NCBI GenBank assembly: GCA_028289645.1 | Contig: JANQOK010000016.1 | Span: forward strand, 789,966 to 853,965 | From: Anderseniella sp. | Lineage (GTDB): Bacteria; Pseudomonadota; Alphaproteobacteria; Rhizobiales; Aestuariivirgaceae | Length of the DNA stretch: 64,000 nt | Reading direction: 5' to 3' | Shown: positions 16,711 to 26,284 of the stretch, piece by piece | Numbering within the stretch: position 1 is the stretch's first letter | Layout: each line of letters starts with the position of its first letter | Made by a program: the position numbers and the translations under genes | Notes under the pieces: model-generated | Seen by the model: only the letters and a program-made list of their open reading frames with translations | Database searches by the model: none | Told to the model about the DNA's origin: nothing

Positions 16711-16726
16711 TTTCATCAGATGAAAT
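16710..16726. promoter_or_regulatory. IclR-type operator, copy 2
   Basis: ATTTCATCAGATGAAAT is a perfect palindrome with 8-bp arms, identical to copy 1 apart from the central base. It overlaps the last base of the IclR stop codon and lies about 93 bp upstream of the hydratase large-subunit start, so it is well placed to control that operon. Confidence 0.75.
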
Positions 16727-16818
16727 ATATGTTGCTGGTTGACACACCCTGATCATTCGCCGCTATTATTGGCCGGGTCATGAGGCACGGCTTGTCGAAC
16801 GCCTCGGGAGCAGATCAG

Positions 16819-18081
16819 ATGGGTTTTACAATTGCCGAAAAAATCCTGGCGCGGGCCGCCGGTCTGGATAGTGTCCGGGCCGGAGAAGAGATCAAGGCCA
16901 AGCCGGATTTCGTTATTGCCTATGACTTTCCCGGCTATACGGACGTCATCTTCAAGCACATGAAAGACGAGTTCGGCATCGACAAGGTGGCCGAACCGGA
17001 ACGCTTCGCGCTGTTCATCGACCATATGGTGCCGGCTGTCACGCCGCAGGAGGAAGACCTGCACCAGAATACCCGGGACTGGGGTATCGCCAACAACGTA
17101 CCGGTCTACGAGCGCAAGGGCATCGGTCACCAGGTGGCTGCCGAGCTTGGCTATGCAACACCGGGCGCGTTTGCTGTTCATTTCGACGGTCACATTTCAC
17201 AACTGGGCACCTTCGGCACCCTGGCCATCGGCGTGCGTCGGCACCTTCTGGAGGCGTTCGTCAAGGAGTACATCCAGATCAAGGTGCCGGAAACCACCCG
17301 CGTCAACCTGAACGGCAGGTTGCGGCGCGGCGTCATGGCCCGGGATATCTTTCATCATATCGTGCGCACGCTGGGCCCGGCATCGTGCCGGTTCCAGGTG
17401 CTGGAGATCGGCGGCAGCGCCGTTGAGCACCTGTCCATTGAAGGCCGCCAGGCAATCAACTGCCTGGCCATGTTCACCGGCGCCATCACCGCCATCATGA
17501 ACCCGGATGACAAGGCCCTGGCATATGCGAAGGAACGCGCCCGCATTGACCTGGAACCGGTGTTTTCCGACCCGGACGCGACTTACGCAGCCGTGCATGA
17601 TATCGATATTTCGGATCTCGAGCCGATTGTCGTGGTGCCGCCGAGCCCGGCCAACACCAAGGATCTGAAAGACTATGCCGGCACCGAGGTTCAGGTCGGC
17701 TATCTGGGGTCATGTGCCTCGGGCAGGCTGGAAGACCTGCGCATCGCGGCCGAAGTGCTGCGCGGCAAGCAGGTCAAGCCGGGTTTCCAGCTGCACGTGG
17801 TTCCGACCAGCCAGGAGATCATGGAACAGGCCTCGCGCGAAGGCGTGCTGACTGACCTGATTGCCGCCGGCGCTTTCGTGACCTCGTCATCATGTGACTA
17901 CTGCTTCGGCCGCCTGGGCGTGATGAGCGACGGGCAACGTGCGGTATCGACCGGTACGCTGAATGTGCAGGGGCGGATGGGCAGTCCGGATTCGGAAATC
18001 TACATCGTCAATGCCGCGGCGGTGGCGGCGTCTGCCATCGAAGGCAGGATCACCGATCCCAGACCGTATCTGGAAGGCTAG
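16819..18081 (+). CDS. Aconitase-superfamily hydratase, large subunit (LeuC/DmdA-like)
   Basis: This 420-residue protein matches the LeuC/homoaconitase large-subunit fold. The [4Fe-4S] ligands appear as 'GYLGSCASGR' (Cys299) and 'SSSCDYCFG' (Cys359 and Cys362). 'HFDGHISQLGTFGTLAIGV' corresponds to the conserved HxxxxGxxGxxAxG stretch. The usual N-terminal 'DHxxxxD' block is altered to 'AYDFPGYTD'. The enzyme should hydrate or dehydrate a dicarboxylic acid together with the small subunit encoded next. An ATG at 16780 is also open, but the ATG at 16819 has GGGAG upstream and gives a family-like N-terminus. Context (TRAP, IclR, lyase) resembles the dimethylmaleate hydratase module of nicotinate degraders. 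Confidence 0.82.
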   Translation: MGFTIAEKILARAAGLDSVRAGEEIKAKPDFVIAYDFPGYTDVIFKHMKDEFGIDKVAEPERFALFIDHMVPAVTPQEEDLHQNTRDWGIANNVPVYERKGIGHQVAAELGYATPGAFAVHFDGHISQLGTFGTLAIGVRRHLLEAFVKEYIQIKVPETTRVNLNGRLRRGVMARDIFHHIVRTLGPASCRFQVLEIGGSAVEHLSIEGRQAINCLAMFTGAITAIMNPDDKALAYAKERARIDLEPVFSDPDATYAAVHDIDISDLEPIVVVPPSPANTKDLKDYAGTEVQVGYLGSCASGRLEDLRIAAEVLRGKQVKPGFQLHVVPTSQEIMEQASREGVLTDLIAAGAFVTSSSCDYCFGRLGVMSDGQRAVSTGTLNVQGRMGSPDSEIYIVNAAAVAASAIEGRITDPRPYLEG

Positions 18082-18085
18082 CGCA

Positions 18086-18613
18086 ATGGCACTTCAACCG
18101 CTCAAAGGCCGCGCCGCCTGGATATTCGAAGAGATAGATTTCGACGTGGACCAGATTGTCGGCGTCAAGAACATCAAGATCAAGGACGTTGACGAACTCG
18201 CCAGGGTGGCAATGGCTTCGCGCGACCCGGACTTTGCCAAGTCTGTGCAGCCTGGTGACCTGCTGATCGGCAACCACAATTTCGGCTACGGCCACCCGCA
18301 CTATCCGCCGATGATCGCCATGCGCAAGCTCGGCATCGCAGGTGTCATTGCGGAGAGTTTCTCACCCGGCTACTGGCGCGGTGAAATCGCCATGGGCTTT
18401 CCGCAGATACCATGCCCGGGCATCATCGATAATGTCGGCAGGTGGGACACACTCGAAGTGGACTGGGACCGAAGCCTGGTGCGCAATATCACCCGTGGAA
18501 CCGAATTGGCATTCGAACCACTGCCGGAAGCGGACCGGCTGATGCTGGAGGCGGGCGGGCTCATCGGTTACCTGCATCAACGCGACGGGTCACAGGAAAA
18601 GGCGGAGCCGTAA
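18086..18613 (+). CDS. Aconitase-superfamily hydratase, small subunit (LeuD/DmdB-like) with altered active-site loop
   Basis: This 175-residue swivel-domain protein begins 'GRAAWIFEEIDFDVDQIVG', which matches the start of LeuD-type subunits. The active-site loop, normally 'FGCGSSREHAP', here reads 'FGYGHPHYPP'. The Ser base and the substrate-carboxylate Arg of canonical aconitases are therefore absent. The following 'GIAGVIAESFSPGYWRGEIAMGFPQI' keeps the usual strand-helix. The start lies 4 bp after the large-subunit stop, and the stop overlaps the next ATG (TAATG). The fold assignment is good. The missing residues mean the reaction may differ from ordinary citrate-type dehydration, or other residues take over. 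Confidence 0.78.
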   Translation: MALQPLKGRAAWIFEEIDFDVDQIVGVKNIKIKDVDELARVAMASRDPDFAKSVQPGDLLIGNHNFGYGHPHYPPMIAMRKLGIAGVIAESFSPGYWRGEIAMGFPQIPCPGIIDNVGRWDTLEVDWDRSLVRNITRGTELAFEPLPEADRLMLEAGGLIGYLHQRDGSQEKAEP

Positions 18614-19503
18614 TGTCGAAGATACTGAGCAAACAGGAATTCGCCGCAGCGGCGCGTCAAGGGAAAACCGTGTGGGTGGCGGGCTGCCACGATGCACTGT
18701 CGGCCAAGCTTGCCGAAGACGCCGGCTTTCCCGCGGTGATGACATCCGGCTTCGGTGTCTCTGCCTCTTATCTCGGCCTGCCGGATGTTGAACTCTACAC
18801 CATGTCGGAAAACCTGTCGGTGATCCGCAATGTCGCCAACGCCATCAAGGTGCCGCTGATTGCTGACGGCGACACCGGCTACGGCAACGCCATCAATGTC
18901 ATGCGCACGGTACGCGAATTTGAAAGCGCCGGTGCGGCGGCGATCATCTTCGAGGACCAGGAGGCGCCGAAACGCTGCCCGGCGGTCGCGACCAGCATCG
19001 ACATTCTGCCGTTGGAGGAAAATGCCGGCAAGATCGCCGCCGCGGTCGAGGCGCGCAGGGACCCGGACACGCTGATTGTGGCCCGCACCGACGCCCTGAC
19101 GGTGGCCGAGGCGGTCGAGCGGGCAAAGGCCTATGTTGCAGCCGGCGCTGACCTCATTCAGCCGATCAGCCGTTGCTTCAAGACCATCGGCGAATTGCGC
19201 CAATTGCGCGACGCCTGTGGCAGGCCACTGTCGCTGCAGATCCTCGGCTGGCTGGAAACCGACCTGGACAAGTCGGACATCGAAAGCGTGGCCGGACTGG
19301 CTGTGTATCCGCTTGTCAGCCTGATGAGTGCCACCGAGGCCATGCGCCGAAACTTTGAAAAACTGGTGGCCGACAAGTCGACACAGAACCTGCCGCAACC
19401 AGTGACGTCGATGGCAGATTTCAAGGCGTTTATCGGGTTTTCCGACATCGAGGAGCTGCAGAACAGGCACCTGATGCGCCGCGTCGACTCACCCTACAAG
19501 TGA
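18613..19503 (+). CDS. Isocitrate lyase/PEP mutase superfamily enzyme (dimethylmalate-lyase-like), variant catalytic loop
   Basis: This 296-residue barrel enzyme carries 'LIADGDTGYGNAINVMRTV' (metal-binding Asp strand), 'AAIIFEDQEAPKRCP' and 'LIVARTDALTVAEAVERA'. The loop keeps the catalytic Cys, but KRCGH has become KRCPA, unlike the paralogue at 8263-9138. Family members include 2-methylisocitrate lyase, 2,3-dimethylmalate lyase, oxaloacetate decarboxylase and phosphonate enzymes. The start ATG overlaps the hydratase small-subunit stop, so the product of that hydratase is very likely its substrate. A hydratase then retro-aldol sequence giving pyruvate or glyoxylate plus a short acid is the simplest reading. 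Confidence 0.82.
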   Translation: MSKILSKQEFAAAARQGKTVWVAGCHDALSAKLAEDAGFPAVMTSGFGVSASYLGLPDVELYTMSENLSVIRNVANAIKVPLIADGDTGYGNAINVMRTVREFESAGAAAIIFEDQEAPKRCPAVATSIDILPLEENAGKIAAAVEARRDPDTLIVARTDALTVAEAVERAKAYVAAGADLIQPISRCFKTIGELRQLRDACGRPLSLQILGWLETDLDKSDIESVAGLAVYPLVSLMSATEAMRRNFEKLVADKSTQNLPQPVTSMADFKAFIGFSDIEELQNRHLMRRVDSPYK

Positions 19504-19513
19504 CGTCGGTCAC
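19500..19513. terminator. Small hairpin over the convergent stop codons
   Basis: GTGAC-GTCG-GTCAC spans the TGA of the lyase gene and the TGA of the converging ABC ATPase gene. The 5-bp stem is weak, with only modest support as a terminator. Confidence 0.3.
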
Positions 19514-21138
19514 CCGGCCGCGAACGAATCGCGCCCGGGTGCGGCGTCCAGCAGCAGCTTGGTGTAGGGGTGAGCCGGCTTGGCGTAGACGCTGGCGGTC
19601 GCGCCCTGCTCGACAACCTCGCCCTGCTGCATGACCATGATCCGGTCGCAGATCTGCGCCGCCACGCGCAGGTCGTGGGTGATGAACAGCATGGCCAGGT
19701 CAAAGCGCTTGCGCACATCGTCGAGCAGTTTCAGCACCTGGGCCTGAACCGAGACGTCCAGCGCCGACACCGCTTCATCCGCGATCAGCACCTTGGGCTC
19801 CATGGCAAGCGCGCGGGCGATGCAGATACGCTGGCGCTGGCCGCCGGAAAACTGGTGCGGAAACCGGTCCAGCGCGTGGGGTGACAATCCGACGATCTCC
19901 ATCAGGTCGCGGGCCCGCTCCAGCGCCTCTTCATGCGAGGTGCCGAAATTCATCGGGCCTTCGACGATCGACTGGCCAACGGTCCGGCGCGGGTTCAGCG
20001 AGCGATACGGATCCTGGAAAACCACCTGCACATTGCGCCGGTAGGAGCGCAGTTCCGACTGGGACATCTTCGCGATGTTGTGGCCGTCAATCAGCACCTC
20101 GCCGCTTGTCGGATCGATCAGGCGCACGATGCAGCGTGCCACGGTCGACTTGCCGGATCCGGATTCACCGACCACGCCGAGGGTCTCACCGCGCCTCACT
20201 TCCAATTTCACCTGTTTGGCCGCGTGCACCACCCGGCCGCCGCCGAACCAGTTGAGCGCACCGTAGATCTTTTCAAGTCCTGATGTGGCCAGGATCGGTT
20301 CGCCGTCGGTGATCGGCTTGCGTTTTGGCGGCGTCAGGCTGGGCACCGACCCGATCAGCATCTTGGTGTACGGCTCGCGGGGTCTTGTCAGCACCTGCTT
20401 GGCACTGCCCTGCTCGACCACATTGCCGTTCTGCATGACCACGACCCGGTCGGCAATTTCGGCGACCACGCCGAAATCATGGGTGATGAACATGACACCG
20501 GTGCCGTGACGCTTCTGGATGTCCTTTATCAGGTCGAGAATCTGGGCCTGGGTCGTCACGTCAAGCGCCGTGGTCGGCTCATCGGCGATCAGCAGCGCCG
20601 GTTCCAGCGCCAGAGCCATTGCGATCATGATGCGCTGCCGTTGGCCGCCGGACAATTGATGCGGATAGCTGTCGATCATCTGGTTGACGTCGGGCAGGCC
20701 GACGTCGTTCATCACCTCGATGATGCGCGTACGGCGCTCGGCCGCCGACATCGAGGTGTGGATTTCCAGCATCTCGCCGATCTGATCGCCGACCTGCATG
20801 ACCGGATTGAGCGCAGTCATCGGCTCCTGGAAGATCATCGACATCTTCACGCCACGCAGTTCACGCAGTTCGACCTCGGATTTCTCCAGCAGGTCCTCTC
20901 CCTGCAGCAGGACTTCACCGGCAACCGGGGTCAGGTCCTTGCGCGGGATAAGCCCCATGACGGTTTGCGCGCTTACGGATTTCCCCGATCCGGACTCGCC
21001 GACGATGCAGACGATTTCACCTTGCCCGACTGTGAACGAGATGTCCTCGATGGCAAACTCCCGGTCGGCGCCTTCCGGCAAAGTGACCGACAGGCCGCGA
21101 ATATCCAGGACCGGCTGCGAAGATTTTCTGTCTGCCAT
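19510..21138 (-). CDS. Dipeptide/oligopeptide ABC transporter, fused ATP-binding protein (DppD-DppF type)
   Basis: This 542-residue cytoplasmic protein carries two complete ABC domains. Walker A is '[10 protein letters not shown]' in the first half and '[10 protein letters not shown]' in the second. Signature motifs are 'LSGGQRQR' and 'FSGGQRQR', and Walker B is '[12 protein letters not shown]' and '[12 protein letters not shown]'. Each half ends with the oligopeptide-transporter extension ('[11 protein letters not shown]', '[11 protein letters not shown]'). It powers import by the adjacent permeases and binding protein. Its ATG overlaps the permease stop as TGATG; a GTG one codon earlier is also possible. 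It is the last gene of the binding protein, permease, permease, ATPase operon. Confidence 0.93.
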   Translation of the reverse strand: MADRKSSQPVLDIRGLSVTLPEGADREFAIEDISFTVGQGEIVCIVGESGSGKSVSAQTVMGLIPRKDLTPVAGEVLLQGEDLLEKSEVELRELRGVKMSMIFQEPMTALNPVMQVGDQIGEMLEIHTSMSAAERRTRIIEVMNDVGLPDVNQMIDSYPHQLSGGQRQRIMIAMALALEPALLIADEPTTALDVTTQAQILDLIKDIQKRHGTGVMFITHDFGVVAEIADRVVVMQNGNVVEQGSAKQVLTRPREPYTKMLIGSVPSLTPPKRKPITDGEPILATSGLEKIYGALNWFGGGRVVHAAKQVKLEVRRGETLGVVGESGSGKSTVARCIVRLIDPTSGEVLIDGHNIAKMSQSELRSYRRNVQVVFQDPYRSLNPRRTVGQSIVEGPMNFGTSHEEALERARDLMEIVGLSPHALDRFPHQFSGGQRQRICIARALAMEPKVLIADEAVSALDVSVQAQVLKLLDDVRKRFDLAMLFITHDLRVAAQICDRIMVMQQGEVVEQGATASVYAKPAHPYTKLLLDAAPGRDSFAAG

Positions 21139-22034
21139 CACATCTTCCTCGCAATGCGCGGATCAAGCGTGTCCCGCAGGCCGTCACCAACCGTGTTGAC
21201 CGCAAGCACGGTGAGCGCCAGGGCAATGCCGGGGAAGAAGATGATCCACGGCGACAGCTGGAAGTAGGTACGGCCTTCCGACATGATGTTGCCCCAGCTG
21301 GGAATTTCCGGCGGGATGCCCGCGCCCAGAAAACCCAGTATGGATTCCGTCAGCATGGCGGACCCGCAAATGTAGGTCGCCTGCACGATCAGCGGCGCAA
21401 TGGTGTTGGGCAGAATGTGGCGCACCAGTATCAGGTGGGTCCTGGTGCCGGCGGCGATGGCGGCCTCAACATAGGGCTCCTCGCGCACGGTCAGCACCAC
21501 GGAGCGGACCAGCCGCACCACTCTCGGAATTTCCGGGATGACGATGGCGATGATGACAGTGAACAGCGTGGCGCCGGACAGGGAAATCAGGGCAATGGCC
21601 AGCAGAATGCCGGGGATCGCCATCAAACCGTCCATCACCCGCATGATGATGGCGTCGAGCCAGCGGATATAGCCGGAGATCAGGCCGGTCACCAGGCCGA
21701 GCACAACGGCAACGATGGCTACCGCAAGGCCGACCACCAGCGAGACCCGCGCTCCGTAGATAACGCGGGAATACACGTTGCGGCCAAGATAGTCGGTGCC
21801 GAACCAGAATTCCGCAGACGGCACCTTCAGGCGCTTGATCGGATTGATGGCCACCGGATCAGCCGTCAGCAGCGGACCGAAAACGGCAACCAGAACCATG
21901 ATCCCCAGCAACAGGCCGCCCCAGAACACCGACGGATGCTTCCACATCAAAGACGCCAGGGATGCGTCCTTGCGCGAAGTGAGCGTGGCCTCGGCAGAAG
22001 TGGTAAAATCAACATTGTCTGACTGCGTGCTCAT
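21138..22034 (-). CDS. Dipeptide/oligopeptide ABC transporter permease (DppC type)
   Basis: This 298-residue inner-membrane protein has a 40-residue N-terminal cytoplasmic lead, a first helix at about 35-56, and the conserved '[24 protein letters not shown]' periplasmic motif. The permease EAA loop is '[21 protein letters not shown]', which contacts the ATPase. Six transmembrane segments are expected. Start and stop both overlap the neighbouring genes by one base (TGATG), so expression is tightly coupled. Confidence 0.92.
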   Translation of the reverse strand: MSTQSDNVDFTTSAEATLTSRKDASLASLMWKHPSVFWGGLLLGIMVLVAVFGPLLTADPVAINPIKRLKVPSAEFWFGTDYLGRNVYSRVIYGARVSLVVGLAVAIVAVVLGLVTGLISGYIRWLDAIIMRVMDGLMAIPGILLAIALISLSGATLFTVIIAIVIPEIPRVVRLVRSVVLTVREEPYVEAAIAAGTRTHLILVRHILPNTIAPLIVQATYICGSAMLTESILGFLGAGIPPEIPSWGNIMSEGRTYFQLSPWIIFFPGIALALTVLAVNTVGDGLRDTLDPRIARKM

Positions 22035-22978
22035 CAGTATTTGATCCTTGGGTCAAACAATGTGTAGCTCAAGTCAATCAGCAGATTGATCAGGATGTAG
22101 ACGAAACTGAACAGCAGGATCAGCCCCTGGATGATCGGATAATCGCGTTTCAGCACCGCATCCAGCACCAGCCTGCCAAGGCCGGGTATGTTGTAGACGC
22201 TTTCGGTGACCACAACGCCGCCGATCAGCAGAGCGATGCCGAGACCGATGACGGTGACAATGGGCACCGCCGCATTGCGCACCGCATGCTTCATCAGCAC
22301 CTTGAATTCGCTCTGACCCTTGGCGCGCGCGGTACGCACATAGTCTTCCTGCAGCACCTCCATCACCGAGGCGCGGGTCATGCGCGCGATCAGCGCAATG
22401 AAGATGACCGACAAGGTGACAGTGGGCAGGATGATGTGCCGGAAGAACGGTATGACGCCATCGGTGAACATGGACTTGTAGCCTTGCACCGGCAGCCATT
22501 TGAGCTGGATCGACACGATGTAGATCAGGATGTAGCCGAGCACGAACACCGGCACCGAAAAGCCGGCCACTGAAAACAGCATTACGGCCCGGTCGATCAG
22601 GCTGCCCTGTTTCCAGGCCGCGAGCGTGCCGAGCGGCACGGCGACGACGATGGTGAAAATGATGGTGGTCAGCGTGAGCATGATGGTCGGCTCGAGCCGC
22701 TGGGCAATCAGCGTGGTGACCGGCAGGTTGGTGAAAATCGAGATTCCCAGGTCACCCTGGGCAAGCTGTCCGATCCAGTTGGTGAACTGAACAATGATCG
22801 GATCGTTGAGACCGAGGCTTTCCCGGATCCGGACGATATCCTCGGCGGTGGCATAGTCGCCGGCAATCACGGCAGCCGGATCGCCCGGTGACAGCCTCAA
22901 CATCAGGAATACAAATAGCGCCACCACGCCCATGACAGGCACTGTCGCCAGAATTCGCTTGAGAATATAGAAGACCAC
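22034..22978 (-). CDS. Dipeptide/oligopeptide ABC transporter permease (DppB type)
   Basis: This 314-residue membrane protein begins with the typical DppB helix 'ILKRILATVPVMGVVALFVFLMLRLSPGDPA'-type segment. The family pattern 'LSPGDPAAVIAGDYATAEDI' is followed by five further helices. The EAA-like loop is 'DYVRTARAKGQSEFKVLMKHAVRN'. It pairs with the downstream DppC-type permease, with overlapping stop and start. An 88-bp gap containing a strong hairpin separates it from the binding-protein gene upstream. Confidence 0.92.
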   Translation of the reverse strand: MVFYILKRILATVPVMGVVALFVFLMLRLSPGDPAAVIAGDYATAEDIVRIRESLGLNDPIIVQFTNWIGQLAQGDLGISIFTNLPVTTLIAQRLEPTIMLTLTTIIFTIVVAVPLGTLAAWKQGSLIDRAVMLFSVAGFSVPVFVLGYILIYIVSIQLKWLPVQGYKSMFTDGVIPFFRHIILPTVTLSVIFIALIARMTRASVMEVLQEDYVRTARAKGQSEFKVLMKHAVRNAAVPIVTVIGLGIALLIGGVVVTESVYNIPGLGRLVLDAVLKRDYPIIQGLILLFSFVYILINLLIDLSYTLFDPRIKY

Positions 22979-23018
22979 AAGCCGCTCCGTTCCCGATTAC
23001 AAAAAGTAAGAGTGAAAC

Positions 23019-23046
23019 ACGGCGGCGATGGTACACGCCGCCGTGC
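23019..23046 (-). terminator. Hairpin between binding-protein and permease genes (first Dpp system)
   Basis: A 10-bp perfect GC-rich stem, CACGGCGGCG/CGCCGCCGTG, has an 8-nt loop. It sits 20 bp after the binding-protein stop and about 40 bp before the permease start. Confidence 0.65.
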
Positions 23047-23066
23047 TTCAAGTCATGTGATCAGGC

Positions 23067-24650
23067 CTATTCGACCGACATGTTCCAGAAGAACTGGACC
23101 GGCGACTTGATCAGTCCCTTGACATTGTTGCGGTACGCAACCGGCACGAAGAACTGCCCGAGGTGACCGGAGGCGCCGATCGCCCAGAGGCGCTCCTGCA
23201 CCTTTTCTGCCGATGCCTTCTTTTCCTCAGCCGAGGTTGCCTTGGCATAGGCCGCACGCGCCGCTTCAAGCTCGGCGTCCTTCGGCCAGCCGAACCAGCC
23301 CTTCTCAGGGTCGCCGGAGAACGCAATTGCCATTGGGTCAATCACGTCGGCACCGATCCACCAGGTGTGGAAGATGTTCCAGCCGCCGTCGGCAACCGGG
23401 TCGCGCTTGGCGCGGCGTGAGGTCAGCGTCGACCAATCCATGGCCTGCACGTCGACCTTCATGCCGATGTTGCGCAGCTTCTCGGCGGTGATCAGCGAAA
23501 ATGCCGATAGCAGCGGAATGTCGGTCGGCTGCATGATGACAACCGGTGTGCCGTCATAATTGGCGGCGGCGAGCGCTTCCTTGGCCTTTTCAAGGTCGCC
23601 GGTCTTCATCACATCGGAGCCGGTCTCGTTCTGCAGCGGCGTGCCACACGGGAACACCGAGTAGCAGGTCTTCCAGAACTTCTGGTCGCCCACGGCGCCC
23701 TGCATGTAGTCGTCCTGCTTCATGGCCATGATGGCGGCGCGGCGGACGTCTGCATTGTCGAACGGCGGCAGCAGGTGATTGAAGCGCGAGAAGCCAATAT
23801 TTCCGAGCGGATCGTTGATCTCGACGGTGATGTTGTCATTGGCTTCCAGCAGCGGCATCAGGTCGTTGGCAGGAGACTCGAAATAGTCAACTTCGCCATT
23901 GATGAGCGCGTTCATTGCCGTGGTCTGATCGGGGAAATAGGTCCATTCGACGCGATCCACCTTGGCGATCTTGCCGCCTGACGCTGCATCAGGAGCTTCG
24001 GAGCGCGGCTTGTAGTCGGCAAACTTCTTGTAGACGACCTTTGAGCCCGGCACCCATTCTTCCTTGACGAAGACAAACGGACCGGAACCGGTATAGTCCT
24101 CGATCTGCTTGAACGGATCGGTTTCGGCGACCCGTTTGGGCATGATGAACGGCACGTTCGATGAGATCTTGCCGATCGACTCCAGCACCAGGCCATAAGG
24201 CTCCTTCAGCTTGAACTGGAACGTGGATGCATCAACCGCCACCATTTCGCCCATGGCGCCCATGAGTTGCTGGCCCATGCCGTCGCGCGCTCCCCAGCGC
24301 TTCAGCGATGCGATGACATCGTCAGACGTAACGTCCGCACCGTCATGGAATTTCAGGCCGTCGCGCAGTTTGAACGTCCAGGTCAGCTTGTCGTCCGAAA
24401 CTTCAAAAGTGTCCACCATCTGCGGCTGCGGCTCGAACTTCTCGTTCATCGCAAACAGGGTGTCGTAGATGAGGTAACCGTGATTTCGCGAGATGTAGGC
24501 CGTGGTCCAGATCGGGTCCAGGTTCTTCAGATCCGCATGCGGGATCACTCTGAGCACACTTTCCGCCTGCGCAGGCAGGGCAGGTCCCGCAACCACGGAT
24601 GCCAAAACGGCCGCGGCAGCCAGAACATGTCGTCTTGTCCAGCGTAACAT
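23067..24650 (-). CDS. ABC transporter substrate-binding protein, family 5 (dipeptide/oligopeptide type)
   Basis: This 527-residue periplasmic protein has an Arg-rich signal, 'MLRWTRRHVLAAAAVLASVV', cleaved near QAESVL; the RR pair followed by a hydrophobic run could allow Tat or Sec export. Family 5 landmarks are 'LKNLDPIWTTAYISRNHGYLIYDTLF', 'WTFKLRDGLKFHDG' and 'VEWTYFPDQTTAMNALINGEVDYFE'. The start at 24650 follows GAGGAGGT; the frame is open further upstream, but that extension lacks a ribosome-binding site and hides the signal peptide. Its divergent neighbours (amidase and M81 peptidase) suggest an amide or small-peptide ligand. Confidence 0.92.
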   Translation of the reverse strand: MLRWTRRHVLAAAAVLASVVAGPALPAQAESVLRVIPHADLKNLDPIWTTAYISRNHGYLIYDTLFAMNEKFEPQPQMVDTFEVSDDKLTWTFKLRDGLKFHDGADVTSDDVIASLKRWGARDGMGQQLMGAMGEMVAVDASTFQFKLKEPYGLVLESIGKISSNVPFIMPKRVAETDPFKQIEDYTGSGPFVFVKEEWVPGSKVVYKKFADYKPRSEAPDAASGGKIAKVDRVEWTYFPDQTTAMNALINGEVDYFESPANDLMPLLEANDNITVEINDPLGNIGFSRFNHLLPPFDNADVRRAAIMAMKQDDYMQGAVGDQKFWKTCYSVFPCGTPLQNETGSDVMKTGDLEKAKEALAAANYDGTPVVIMQPTDIPLLSAFSLITAEKLRNIGMKVDVQAMDWSTLTSRRAKRDPVADGGWNIFHTWWIGADVIDPMAIAFSGDPEKGWFGWPKDAELEAARAAYAKATSAEEKKASAEKVQERLWAIGASGHLGQFFVPVAYRNNVKGLIKSPVQFFWNMSVE

Positions 24651-24859
24651 ATTTCTTACCTCCTCATTAAACTGACGGTCCTCGCCTTTCCGGCGTGTGA
24701 CCTGCGGGGCAGTCTGTCTGTCTTCGGGGAAGGGAGTCAACGCCTGATGGTCAATTTCCCGATTATGGACGCATGGCTGCCATGCCCTTGTGCAACTGCC
24801 TGCACTTGTTGTTGAATTTCGCGCCGCTTTGTAAGCATGAAACAGCAAGGAGTAATTGA

Positions 24860-26278
24860 ATGTCCGAGTTACCACTTTGGCAGATGAGTGCCTGTGATCT
24901 TGCAGCAAAGATTGCTGCCGGCGAGGTTTCGTGCAGCGACGCGGTGACCCGGACAGTCGAGCGCATGCGCTCCGTCAACCCGAAACTGAACGCGGTCGTC
25001 GACGATCTCGGTGACGAGGCGATTGCTCAAGCCAAGGCGCATGACGACCGTCTGGCGAACTCCGGACCTATCGGACCGCTGCACGGAGTGCCGGTCACCA
25101 TCAAGGAGAACATCGACCAGACCGGCCGGGCGACGCCCAACGGGGTCGAAGCCTACAAGGACATCATTGCGCCGGACGATTCACCGGTGGTGCGCAACTT
25201 CAAGAAAGCCGGCGCCATCGTCATCGGGCGCACCAACACCCCTGAGTTCTCGTTCCGGGCAACCACTTCCAACGAACTGCACGGGCGCACGTTCTCGCCG
25301 TGGAACGACTGGGCGTCATCGGGCGGTTCATCGGGCGGCGCTTCTTCTGCCGTCATGGGCGGCATGGGCCCGATCGCCCACGGCAACGATATCGGCGGCT
25401 CGCTGCGCTACCCGGCTGCTGCAACCGGCGCAGCAACGGTCAAGCCCGGCCTTGGCCGGGTGCCGGCCTGGAACCCGTCGCAGACTGCCGAACGGGGCCT
25501 GCTGGCGCAGATCATGTCGGTGCAGGGGGTCCTGGCCCGTGAAGTGAAAGATGTACGCGCCGGCATGCGCGCGCTGGTGGAATACGATCCGCATGACCCG
25601 TGGATGGTGCCGATGCCGTTCGACGGGCCTGCTCTGGATAAAAAACCGAAAGTCGCGTTCACCAAGAACATGTATGAATTCGACCTGCACCCGGCAGTTG
25701 ACAAGGCACTGGATACCGCCCGCGATTGCCTGTCAGACGCCGGGTATGAGATCGTCGAGGCCGACATGCCGGAGCTTCGCGAGTGCGCCCGCGACGGTGC
25801 CCGCTCGCTGTTTGGCGAGGTCCAGGCGCTGCTGGGTGACGAGATCATGAAACAGGGCTCCGACACCCTGAAAAAGATCTTTGCCGACTACTACAAGATG
25901 TTTACGCCGCATGAAGGCAAGGACCTGCTGCTGGCCATGGCGAAGCGCAATCATTATCACCGCCAGTTCAACCTGATGTTCCAGGACACGCCGCTGGTGC
26001 TGACCCCGTTCCTGCCGCAGCTGACCTATGAATGGGACCGCGATGCGCAAGGCCTGGAAGGCGTCCGGGAGACGCTTGAAGCAGGCATCTACTCGATTGC
26101 CTTCAACTATACCGGCCTGCCGGCAGGCAATATTGCCGCCAACTACAATGACGGCCTGCCGGTGGGCGTGCAGATCGTCGGACCGCGCTTCCGGGAAGAC
26201 CTGATCCTGGATGCCTGCGAGGAAATAGAAACCCGCGTCGGCGTCATGGCCAGGCAGCTGTTTGCCCGGGAAGGATGA
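24860..26278 (+). CDS. Amidase-signature-family hydrolase
   Basis: This 472-residue enzyme has the Ser-cisSer-Lys triad in register. Lys82 is in 'TIKENID', the cis-Ser (157) is in 'SSGGSSGGASS', and the nucleophile Ser181 is in 'NDIGGSLRYP'. The spacings (75 and 24 residues) equal those of classical members such as FAAH. These enzymes hydrolyse carboxamides to acid plus ammonia. No export signal is seen, so it acts in the cytoplasm. It is divergent from the ABC operon and 6 bp upstream of the M81 peptidase gene. Together they look like a pathway that imports and hydrolyses an amide or peptide-like compound. Confidence 0.9.
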   Translation: MSELPLWQMSACDLAAKIAAGEVSCSDAVTRTVERMRSVNPKLNAVVDDLGDEAIAQAKAHDDRLANSGPIGPLHGVPVTIKENIDQTGRATPNGVEAYKDIIAPDDSPVVRNFKKAGAIVIGRTNTPEFSFRATTSNELHGRTFSPWNDWASSGGSSGGASSAVMGGMGPIAHGNDIGGSLRYPAAATGAATVKPGLGRVPAWNPSQTAERGLLAQIMSVQGVLAREVKDVRAGMRALVEYDPHDPWMVPMPFDGPALDKKPKVAFTKNMYEFDLHPAVDKALDTARDCLSDAGYEIVEADMPELRECARDGARSLFGEVQALLGDEIMKQGSDTLKKIFADYYKMFTPHEGKDLLLAMAKRNHYHRQFNLMFQDTPLVLTPFLPQLTYEWDRDAQGLEGVRETLEAGIYSIAFNYTGLPAGNIAANYNDGLPVGVQIVGPRFREDLILDACEEIETRVGVMARQLFAREG

Positions 26279-26284
26279 ACCTGA

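Noticed and set aside
24651..24908. 86-residue N-terminal extension of the first family 5 binding protein
   Set aside because: It has no ribosome-binding site and would bury the signal peptide. The ATG at 24650 has GAGGAGGT upstream.
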